NCBI GenBank assembly: GCA_947489325.1
Contig: CANLDA010000001.1
Span: forward strand, 186,001 to 250,000
Origin: an uncultured Paracoccaceae bacterium
Lineage (GTDB): Bacteria; Pseudomonadota; Alphaproteobacteria; Rhodobacterales; Rhodobacteraceae
DNA length: 64,000 nucleotides
Direction: 5' to 3'
Shown here: piece by piece, positions 26,375 to 33,497 of the stretch
How positions within the stretch are numbered: position 1 is the stretch's first letter
Layout: each line of letters begins with the position of its first letter
Made by a program: the position numbers and the translations under genes
Notes under the pieces: generated by a model
The model's database searches: none
Told to the model about the DNA's origin: nothing
The model's input: only the letters and a program-made list of their open reading frames with translations

Positions 26375-27214
26375 TTATCGATGGACGGGGTGGAATTTAT
26401 CCAACGCCTCCATAAGCTTTTCGTGTTCGCCCGGAACCATGCCAACCGTATGTGCCGCATCAGGAAACGCCCCGGATTTCACATCTGCCTGAAACCCGTC
26501 CAAAGACTTGTTGCGTTCTGCTGATATCGCCTTGCGCAGACTCAACATATCCCCCCATGCCTTGGCATGGCGCGGTGGGTTTTCCACATCCCCACAGATG
26601 TCTTCCATAAAGGAAAAGATGATGTCGCCACCTGATCCAGCCCCAATCGAATGGGTCAAAAGCGTGGTTTTGTGGTTGATGGCCTGCAAGGCCTCTACCG
26701 CCACGCATTCCACCTCGACCGATGCGGCCCCTGCGTCTTCATAACGACGCATCCATTTCAGTAATTCCATCGCCTCTTCGGCGGTTTTGCCATAGGTGCG
26801 CAACCCACCAATCCACGTAGATTTCCGCGGCACCAACCCAACATGGCCTTGAACCGCCAACCCTTCGTTTGCCAACAGTTCCACAATCCCCATGCCACGC
26901 GGCGTAAAAATCGCATCCGCGCCTTTTTCAGCGCATTTGAGCGCGTGAGTCAGGCATTCTTGTGGCTCGTAATACTGACACATGGTTTGCGATCCGGTGA
27001 TGAAGGTATGCGGTGCACCTGCACGCACAGCATCATAATCCACATCGGCAATGGTGATCATGTCGATCCCCATATCTTCACAAGCGCGCGCCTCTTCTTC
27101 GGTTTGGGCCGACACTTGTGTCATCTTGATGCCCGCAGCCTTATTTGCGCGCAGACAGCTGATGGTCAGATTGCGACGGGCAGGTTTGCCCCCATAGGTA
27201 TAGATACTCTTCAT
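26375..27214 (-). CDS. Divergent PanB-like (ketopantoate hydroxymethyltransferase family) protein
   Basis: A 279-residue TIM-barrel protein of the PanB/PEP-mutase superfamily. PanB normally adds a one-carbon unit to alpha-ketoisovalerate. Shared framework: AYGGKP-like start (TYGGKPARRNLT), GHVGLVPR, YGKTAEEAMELL, VEVECVAVEAL and SIGAGSGGD. Asp57 matches the first metal ligand, but the second (ADLPF motif) reads TGSQT and the VKIEGG lysine motif reads IFTPRG. Normal PanB chemistry is therefore doubtful. No panC is nearby. The ATG at 27214 overlaps the stop of the desaturase gene, so the two are coupled. Confidence 0.78.
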   Translation of the reverse strand: MKSIYTYGGKPARRNLTISCLRANKAAGIKMTQVSAQTEEEARACEDMGIDMITIADVDYDAVRAGAPHTFITGSQTMCQYYEPQECLTHALKCAEKGADAIFTPRGMGIVELLANEGLAVQGHVGLVPRKSTWIGGLRTYGKTAEEAMELLKWMRRYEDAGAASVEVECVAVEALQAINHKTTLLTHSIGAGSGGDIIFSFMEDICGDVENPPRHAKAWGDMLSLRKAISAERNKSLDGFQADVKSGAFPDAAHTVGMVPGEHEKLMEALDKFHPVHR

Positions 27215-28239
27215 CACATGGTCGCCTTTCCGATTTTTTCAAAACTGCCCTCAGTGACATGATGTGGTGCCTGACGGATCGTAGGTGCCTTGGTATTCTT
27301 GCCAAAGGTGCGCCGGATCACCACGCCCAACACTTCCAGATTGGTACGAATGAAGCCCGGATCAGGTTCGGGCACCTGCGCCTCAACCGCTTTATTCAGT
27401 TCTCTCAGGCTGTAAAACGGAATGTTGGGATACAGGTGATGCTCCACATGATTGTTCATATCCATATACAGGAACCGACCCAGCCAATTTGTGCGAAAAC
27501 TGCGTGTGCTTTCCAGAATTGATGATGCGTTTTCCTGCAACTCAACGTGCTGGATCAGGGTGAACAGCAACATCACTGGGGCACCCAGCAAACGTGGCAC
27601 CACAAAAAACCAAATCGGCGCGTATATGCCATTTGCCGCCAGAACAGGTATGGTTGCATAGATCAGTAAAAACACACGCGCGTTGCGGGTGAGCTTGGGG
27701 AACTCTGCCTCGGGCACAACCATTCTCTGGATATCGGTATAGCGCTTGAACGCCAGTTGAAAAATCACGTGAACATGGAATTTAGCCAACCCCAAACCAG
27801 TGATTTCAAACAGCCACCCACTGATGGTCATGGGCGTGTCAAAAGGCATCTGGCTGTCCAAACCCACATGCCATGTATGAGTATGATGGTTGGTGTGGGT
27901 ATATCGGCGATGCAACGGTTCCTCGACATACAAAAGCGACGTGATCCACAGGACAGTTTCGTTCAACCAACGTGTTCGAAAGGCCGATCCATGTGCGGTT
28001 TCATGGCTCATCGCATAGGATGGCACCGTCAGGAAAATTCCGTACAGGAACATCGCGGGCCACATCCACGCCGTTCCCAGACTGACCCAAACGAGGTACC
28101 CGGTCAACAACAGCGACACCGCCCATTGCGCCAGGTAAATCAAACCGGGCCTGTCGCTGCGCCGTGCCAGCGCCTTCATGGTTTTCTTATCAAGCTTTAT
28201 GCCACTGGATGCAGCATTTGTCGGAACATAATCGGGCAT
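27214..28239 (-). CDS. MocD-like membrane fatty acid desaturase/hydroxylase
   Basis: A 341-residue membrane-bound di-iron enzyme of the fatty acid desaturase superfamily. Three histidine boxes are clear: HETAHGS, HTNHHTHTWH and NNHVEHHLYPNIPFY, with hydrophobic helices between them. This family includes desaturases, alkane hydroxylases and MocD. The Rieske ferredoxin gene in the same operon is a likely electron donor. The ATG at 28239 has AAGAGG 9 bases upstream; the longer frame to 28320 is not supported. It is the first gene of the operon, divergent from a LysR regulator. Confidence 0.87.
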   Translation of the reverse strand: MPDYVPTNAASSGIKLDKKTMKALARRSDRPGLIYLAQWAVSLLLTGYLVWVSLGTAWMWPAMFLYGIFLTVPSYAMSHETAHGSAFRTRWLNETVLWITSLLYVEEPLHRRYTHTNHHTHTWHVGLDSQMPFDTPMTISGWLFEITGLGLAKFHVHVIFQLAFKRYTDIQRMVVPEAEFPKLTRNARVFLLIYATIPVLAANGIYAPIWFFVVPRLLGAPVMLLFTLIQHVELQENASSILESTRSFRTNWLGRFLYMDMNNHVEHHLYPNIPFYSLRELNKAVEAQVPEPDPGFIRTNLEVLGVVIRRTFGKNTKAPTIRQAPHHVTEGSFEKIGKATM

Positions 28240-28376
28240 AATACCAGCCTCTTGAAATTTGGGTGGGTGTCTTGTGTTCGCATTACAGCCTTGCGACGCA
28301 ACACATCCGTTTACAAACAATAGATTCAGAGACTATGCATTAGTAAATATAATGCGTCACTTTGTCATGAGGATTT

Positions 28377-29282
28377 ATGGCCGACCTTCCCCTCCCCCCA
28401 CTAACATGGCTCCGCGCATTCGAGGCATCTGCGCGGCACTTATCCTTTACGCTGGCAGCAAAAGAGCTGAACCTTACACAATCCGCGATCTCTCAACATG
28501 TGCGCAGCCTTGAAGGCCATTTGGGTGTAGAGCTTTTCCTGCGCAAAACCCGCGCGATTGAACTGACCGAGGCCGGGGCGAACTACCTGCCCGTGATCCG
28601 CGATGCCTTTGATTTGATTGCCAGCGGTACCCGCGCGTTTGCTCGGGGAAAACGTGGAGAGAATCTGATTGTGCAATGCAATCTTGCTTTTGCCACCTTT
28701 TGGCTAGCACCAAGATTGCATCGCTTCAACACCGCTTACCCTTGGATCAATCTCAACCTCATCACCCCAATTTGGGACCCGGAACGGTCCTCTCGATCCG
28801 CCTCCGTAGAAATCCGTTTCGGACGACAGGCCGACATGCCGACTGGTGCGCACCGGCTCACTCAGACCAAATTTTATCCGGTCGCCGCACCAGGCTTTCA
28901 CACTAGCTGGCGCGAGGCGCAGCTTTACGATTGCGCAGGCACCGCAGGAACATGGGCTGCATGGCTGACGGGGTGTCACGAGGAACTCCCTGAAAACAAA
29001 CAGATCAGCATGGCTTCGACCTACGTCATCAGCATGACGGCCGCCCAGCACGGTGCGGGATTGGCAATGGCACATGACATCCTTGCTCATGGGATGATCC
29101 ATTCAGGACATCTCACCCGTCCATACCCACACGCAGGTGATCTGCCAGAAAGCTACTTCCTGCTCAAGCCCCCGCGGTATTCAGATACCGAGGCCAGCAC
29201 CGCATTCAGCCTATGGCTCATGGAAGAAATGGCACAATTCCAATGCGATCTGTTGTCAACAAACGTTTCGCTGCACGACTAA
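28377..29282 (+). CDS. LysR family transcriptional regulator (GcvA-like)
   Basis: A 301-residue LysR regulator. The N-terminal winged helix has LTWLRAFEASARHLSFTLAA, then the recognition helix in LNLTQSAISQHVRSLEGHLG; the rest is a periplasmic-binding-like effector domain. The GcvA-like N-terminus is common in regulators of amino acid and C1 metabolism. It diverges from the desaturase gene across 137 bases, the usual geometry for a LysR protein controlling its neighbour, so the 24.7-28.2 kb operon is its likely target. Confidence 0.92.
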   Translation: MADLPLPPLTWLRAFEASARHLSFTLAAKELNLTQSAISQHVRSLEGHLGVELFLRKTRAIELTEAGANYLPVIRDAFDLIASGTRAFARGKRGENLIVQCNLAFATFWLAPRLHRFNTAYPWINLNLITPIWDPERSSRSASVEIRFGRQADMPTGAHRLTQTKFYPVAAPGFHTSWREAQLYDCAGTAGTWAAWLTGCHEELPENKQISMASTYVISMTAAQHGAGLAMAHDILAHGMIHSGHLTRPYPHAGDLPESYFLLKPPRYSDTEASTAFSLWLMEEMAQFQCDLLSTNVSLHD

Positions 29283-29299
29283 TCCCACTGCCCATGTTT

Positions 29300-29321
29300 T
29301 TCTTGGTCCAAATATCCCTGG
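29300..29321 (-). repeat. Box-only copy of the interspersed repeat
   Basis: On the minus strand this reads CCAGGGATATTTGGACCAAG, close to the box in copy A (near 2768) and copy B (near 40168). No GC hairpin accompanies it. It lies between the convergent LysR and Dnr genes. Confidence 0.4.
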
Positions 29322-29408
29322 TTTTTTTCAAGCATGACGCTTTTCATCCCAATACAATCAGCGAAGAAGGACCATAAGGGACTGATGAGCGGCCCAAGAT
29401 CCTCAAAC

Positions 29409-30107
29409 CTAATGGTTGGGATCATCTATCCGCGGGGTGGGCTTTGCCAAACTACGTAAATCTTCAATTTGTCTCAGGGTGATCCGGTTGCCATCCACCT
29501 CAACGCCATAAGGCTGCAATGCCTTGAACGCACGCGACAGGTTCTCCGGAGTCATCCCCAGATAAGACGCAATCATCCGCTTTTCCATGCTCAACTCGAA
29601 ACACCCTTCGCTCCCGGCATCCTGGTTCTTTCGCAACAGGTAATTCGCCAAACGCTCAATGGAACTGCGCAGTTTCAGGTTCTTGGAATGCTTCACAACG
29701 GACCGATAGCATTGTGCCAACTCCGTCACCACAGCGCGTGCAAAATCAAAATCCCTATCAAACACTTTGCGCACATCAACAGCGGGCAACATGATAATTC
29801 TGGATTTCTCGGCGGTGCGCGCGCTCATAAGGTAAGGCGCATCCTTAATCGTAGCTGCCAAGATGAAGGTTGCAATCGGACGCACAGTGGCCATCGTGGT
29901 CTCGCGCCCATTCCATGACGCAAATAACTCGACACTCCCAGAGATCACGATATGCAGGAAATCACAGGCATCCCCTTCGGTGATCAAATCCACCTGCGGT
30001 GGAAATGTCTGCACATAAGCGCCACGAAACAACTCGTCAAAATGCTCTTCCGACATGTCCCGGAAAAGGTCCAATTCCCGAATTGCTGGAGTTTCTGAAT
30101 CACGCAT
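29409..30107 (-). CDS. Crp/Fnr family regulator, Dnr-type (nitrogen oxide/anaerobic control)
   Basis: A 232-residue Crp/Fnr protein: a cyclic-nucleotide-type sensor domain (GDACDFLHIVISGSVELF) followed by a helix-turn-helix with YLGMTPENLSRAFKAL, where Glu, Ser and Arg are the residues that read TTGAT half-sites. The four N-terminal cysteines of oxygen-sensing Fnr are absent, so it fits the Dnr/NnrR class that responds to nitric oxide. It diverges from the nitrate operon; a perfect TTGAT-N4-ATCAA box lies 39 bases before its own start, so autoregulation is likely. Confidence 0.88.
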   Translation of the reverse strand: MRDSETPAIRELDLFRDMSEEHFDELFRGAYVQTFPPQVDLITEGDACDFLHIVISGSVELFASWNGRETTMATVRPIATFILAATIKDAPYLMSARTAEKSRIIMLPAVDVRKVFDRDFDFARAVVTELAQCYRSVVKHSKNLKLRSSIERLANYLLRKNQDAGSEGCFELSMEKRMIASYLGMTPENLSRAFKALQPYGVEVDGNRITLRQIEDLRSLAKPTPRIDDPNH

Positions 30108-30145
30108 AAGGTTGGCTTCTCCCAGCGTGCAGTCTCGTATTCGTC

Positions 30146-30159
30146 TTGATAAAAATCAA
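30146..30159. promoter_or_regulatory. Fnr/Dnr box upstream of the Dnr-type gene
   Basis: TTGATAAAAATCAA is a perfect Fnr-class palindrome (TTGAT-N4-ATCAA). It begins 39 bases before the regulator's start codon, close to its promoter, so it may mediate activation or autorepression by Fnr or Dnr. Confidence 0.85.
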
Positions 30160-30259
30160 GACCAAATTCGCCAAGTTGCAATCAACCAATCAACACTTCA
30201 CACACCATGACATGAAATATTTCGGCAACTCATTTATTTTAAAAGATAATTTTGAAATC

Positions 30260-30273
30260 TTGATCTGCATCAA
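30260..30273. promoter_or_regulatory. Fnr/Dnr box upstream of narK1
   Basis: TTGATCTGCATCAA is a second perfect Fnr-class palindrome. Its centre is about 85 bases before the narK1 start, so a class II promoter with the box near -41.5 would put the transcript start near 30308. It probably drives the whole nitrate operon under low oxygen or nitrogen oxides. Confidence 0.88.
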
Positions 30274-30351
30274 CTCGTGACAGGCCCAACACGCGCAAAC
30301 CAATGGCACATCTGGTCCCGGGAAGTACCCGGATAATTCGGAGGGACGCCA

Positions 30352-31770
30352 ATGGAATTGCAGAATAAGGCCACAGGGCTTTGGCGCAACTTCTTCAACG
30401 TAAGGATGGTGCAGATTCGCACCTTCCACATGACGTGGTTCGCATTCTTTTCATGCTTCTTTGCCTGGTTTGGCATTGCACCGTTGATGATCATCGTACG
30501 CGATGAGCTCAACCTGACAAAATCCCAAGTGGGCTGGTCGATCATCGCTTCGGTGGCTGTGACCGTTTTCGCCCGCTTCTTTATCGGCTGGCTGTGTGAC
30601 CGGATCGGTCCGCGGCTGTCATATACTTATCTGCTGATTTTCGGGGCTTTCCCGGTTGCGGGTATCGGTCTTGCTGACAGTTTTGAAATGTTCCTGTTCT
30701 TTCGCCTGTTGATCGGCGTGATCGGGGCCTCTTTCGTGATCACTCAATACCACACATCCGTTATGTTCGCACCCAACGTGGTGGGGACTGCCAATGCGAC
30801 ATCCGCAGGCTGGGGTAACTTGGGTGGCGGTGTCACACAGTTCGCCATGCCGATGGTGTTTTCGATGTTCGTCATCGGCTTTGGCTTTTCCGAGGCCGTC
30901 GGCTGGCGTCTGTCGATGATTGTTGTGGGCTGCGTGATCTTCGTGGTCGGTATTGCCTATTTTTTCCTGACAACCGACGCACCTGACGGCAACTTCAAAG
31001 AGCTGCGCGAAAAAGGCATGATGCCTGAGAAGAAAACGGTAACAGGTGCCTATTTTGAAGCCCTCACAGATTACCGAGTGTGGGTCCTGTTCCTGATTTA
31101 CAGTGCCTGCTTTGGGATCGAACTGACAGTCAATAACGTCGCCGCGCTTTACTTTTATGACTACTTTGACCTCAGCCTTGTTGCTGCGGGTGGTGTTGCG
31201 GCCTCTTTCGGATTGATGAACATCTTTGCCCGTACACTGGGCGGTATCTTTGGCGATAACTTTGGGGCCCTTTGGGGGTTGCGAGGACGCAGCTTCTGGC
31301 TGTTTGTGGTTCTCTTGGGAGAAGGCATCGCACTGATGATCTTTAGCCAGATGCAGGTTCTTTTCCTTGCTCTGCCGATGCTGATCATCTTCTCGCTGTT
31401 CACTCAGATGGCCGAAGGCGCGACCTACTCGGTTGTTCCGTTCATCAACAAAAAGGCACTGGGTGCCGTGGCGGGTGTGGTTGGTGCAGGCGGGAACGCC
31501 GGTGCGGTCGCCGCAGGGTTCCTGTTCAAAGGCGCGATGGAATGGAACGACGTGTTCTTTGTCATCGGTGTCACCGTCGTCTGCGCATCAGTCCTTGCCT
31601 TCTTTGTCCGCTTTAGTCCGGAACAAGAAGAAGAAGAGCGTGCAAACCTTGAGCACGCCCATCTGGATGCCCTGCGCATTCGTGCAGAACGCGCCAACAA
31701 TGCCCTCGCGGCCTCTGTTGCCGTGGTCGAAGACTGGAACCGCAACCACCCGGACGCAGCCAAACAATAA
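30352..31770 (+). CDS. narK: NarK1-type nitrate/nitrite transporter
   Basis: A 472-residue MFS transporter with about twelve helices. The nitrate signature appears as SAGWGNLGGGVTQFAMP in helix 5 and as VAGVVGAGGNAGAVAAGFLF in helix 11, with conserved arginines in helices 2 and 8 expected for anion binding. The type 1 form, related to the proton-linked nitrate transporter half of Paracoccus NarK, fits its place as the first gene. A GGAGG ribosome site precedes the ATG. The C-terminus is an acidic then helical cytosolic tail. Confidence 0.92.
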   Translation: MELQNKATGLWRNFFNVRMVQIRTFHMTWFAFFSCFFAWFGIAPLMIIVRDELNLTKSQVGWSIIASVAVTVFARFFIGWLCDRIGPRLSYTYLLIFGAFPVAGIGLADSFEMFLFFRLLIGVIGASFVITQYHTSVMFAPNVVGTANATSAGWGNLGGGVTQFAMPMVFSMFVIGFGFSEAVGWRLSMIVVGCVIFVVGIAYFFLTTDAPDGNFKELREKGMMPEKKTVTGAYFEALTDYRVWVLFLIYSACFGIELTVNNVAALYFYDYFDLSLVAAGGVAASFGLMNIFARTLGGIFGDNFGALWGLRGRSFWLFVVLLGEGIALMIFSQMQVLFLALPMLIIFSLFTQMAEGATYSVVPFINKKALGAVAGVVGAGGNAGAVAAGFLFKGAMEWNDVFFVIGVTVVCASVLAFFVRFSPEQEEEERANLEHAHLDALRIRAERANNALAASVAVVEDWNRNHPDAAKQ

Positions 31771-31779
31771 TTATCATCC

Positions 31780-31801
31780 GGTGGGCCAGCCATGGCCCAC
31801 C
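31780..31801 (+). other. Intercistronic hairpin between narK1 and narK2
   Basis: GGTGGGCCA and TGGCCCACC form a perfect 9-bp stem with a four-base loop, 10 bases after the narK1 stop. No T-run follows, so it is more likely an RNA-processing or stability element than a terminator. Confidence 0.6.
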
Positions 31802-31826
31802 ACAACCTCACCGTGAGGAGAGAAAA

Positions 31827-33434
31827 GTGGGACAAGACCTAAAAAACTATACCCCGGAAGATGAGGCCTTTTGGTCCTCAACCGGGAAATCCATTGCCAC
31901 AAGAAACTTGTGGATTTCCATTCCCAGCCTGCTGTGTGGCTTTGCTGTATGGCTGTATTGGGGCATCATCACCGTTCAGATGATCAACCTCGGCTTTGAA
32001 TTTGAAAAGTCACAGTTGTTCACGCTGGCCGCTATTGCGGGCCTGACCGGTGCCACCCTGCGCATTCCGTCGACCTTCTTTATTCGGATCGCAGGCGGAC
32101 GAAACACCATCTTCTTTACCACCGCATTGCTGATGCTGCCAGCCGTAGGTGCAGGGATCGCCCTAAGCAACCCAGACACCCCCTTGTGGCAGTTCCAGAT
32201 CCTGGCCTTCCTAAGCGGTATCGGTGGCGGTAACTTCTCCAGCTCGATGTCCAACATCTCTTTCTTTTATCCAAAGAAAGTACAGGGCTATGCGTTGGGT
32301 ATGAACGCCGGCCTCGGCAACTTTGGTGTGACAACCATGCAGATTGTCATTCCACTGGTCATGACATTCGGCCTGTTTGGTGGCGAAAGCCGTACTCTGG
32401 TGAACACATCCGGTACCTTGATCGGGAAAATCCCCGCAGGTACCGAGACATACATCCAGAACGCCGGTTTCGTTTGGTTACTTGCACTGGTGCCACTGGC
32501 CTTCCTTGGCTGGTTCGGCATGAACAACATCCGTGACGAGCATGTATCGCCTGACATTCCAAATCCAGTCGGCGCCTTTGCAACAATCAGCGGTATGTTG
32601 TTAATCGGTTTTGCCACTGCAGCCTTTGGTCTGTGGTTGCTCTTGCCTGCGCAAGTAGGCGGTTCTGGCTTTATGGTCAGCAAATGGATTGTTCTGCCCA
32701 TCGTTATCGCGCTGACGGTTCTGTTGTTGAAAATGATCCCCGGTGCGGTTGGTCAAAACCTGTCACGCCAATACAAGATCTTTAACAACAAACACACATG
32801 GGCGATGACCGTCATCTACACTATGACCTTTGGTTCGTTCATCGGTTATGCGGCGACATTCGCCTTGGCAATCAAAGTGGTCTTTGGCTTCCAACACCTG
32901 ATGGTGGATGGTGTCATGACCCACAATACCGCCAACGCAAACGGTCCTTCTGCCCTGATGTATGCCTGGATGGGCCCCTTCATCGGCGCCTTGATCCGCC
33001 CAATCGGCGGTATGATGGCTGACAAACTTGGCGGTGCGCGCGTTACTCAGTGGATTTCGATCATCATGGTCGCCTCTGCTCTGGGTGTCGCTTACTTCCT
33101 GAAACAAGCCTATGTCTCGGCAACACCAGAAGATTTCTTCTTCCCATTCATGGTGCTGTTCCTGATCCTGTTTGCCGCAACTGGCATTGGGAACGGGTCG
33201 ACCTTCCGCACCATCGCTGTGGTTTTCAACAAAGAACAGGCCGGTCCGGTTCTGGGTTGGACAGCCGCAGTTGCCGCCTACGGCGCCTTCATCATCCCCA
33301 AAGTATTCGGGGAACAGATCAAGGCCGCAACCCCTGAATACGCGCTCTACGGTTTCGCGATCTTCTATGGGGTCTGCATCCTGATCAACTGGTGGTTTTA
33401 CCTGCGTCCCGGCGCATACGTGAAAAACCCCTGA
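31827..33434 (+). CDS. narK: NarK2-type nitrate/nitrite antiporter
   Basis: A 535-residue MFS transporter of the NarK2 branch, longer than NarK1 because of an N-terminal cytosolic segment and a long loop in the C-half. The signature is MNAGLGNFGVTTMQIVIPLV in helix 5 with RIPSTFFIRIAGGR in the first half. NarK2 proteins exchange nitrate for nitrite across the inner membrane. In Paracoccus both types are fused in one 24-helix protein; here they are separate consecutive genes. It starts with GTG after a strong GAGGAGAG ribosome site. Confidence 0.92.
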   Translation: MGQDLKNYTPEDEAFWSSTGKSIATRNLWISIPSLLCGFAVWLYWGIITVQMINLGFEFEKSQLFTLAAIAGLTGATLRIPSTFFIRIAGGRNTIFFTTALLMLPAVGAGIALSNPDTPLWQFQILAFLSGIGGGNFSSSMSNISFFYPKKVQGYALGMNAGLGNFGVTTMQIVIPLVMTFGLFGGESRTLVNTSGTLIGKIPAGTETYIQNAGFVWLLALVPLAFLGWFGMNNIRDEHVSPDIPNPVGAFATISGMLLIGFATAAFGLWLLLPAQVGGSGFMVSKWIVLPIVIALTVLLLKMIPGAVGQNLSRQYKIFNNKHTWAMTVIYTMTFGSFIGYAATFALAIKVVFGFQHLMVDGVMTHNTANANGPSALMYAWMGPFIGALIRPIGGMMADKLGGARVTQWISIIMVASALGVAYFLKQAYVSATPEDFFFPFMVLFLILFAATGIGNGSTFRTIAVVFNKEQAGPVLGWTAAVAAYGAFIIPKVFGEQIKAATPEYALYGFAIFYGVCILINWWFYLRPGAYVKNP

Positions 33435-33447
33435 TCTGACGACGCCA

Positions 33448-33477
33448 ACCTGTCCCGGCAACGTGTTTGGGGCAGGT
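33448..33477 (+). other. Intercistronic hairpin between narK2 and narG
   Basis: ACCTGTCCC and GGGGCAGGT form a 9-bp stem (one G-T pair) around a 12-base loop, ending 20 bases before the narG start. Like the hairpin after narK1, it lacks a T-run and may protect or process the mRNA. Confidence 0.5.
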
Positions 33478-33497
33478 GAGCCACAAAGGAGAAAGAG

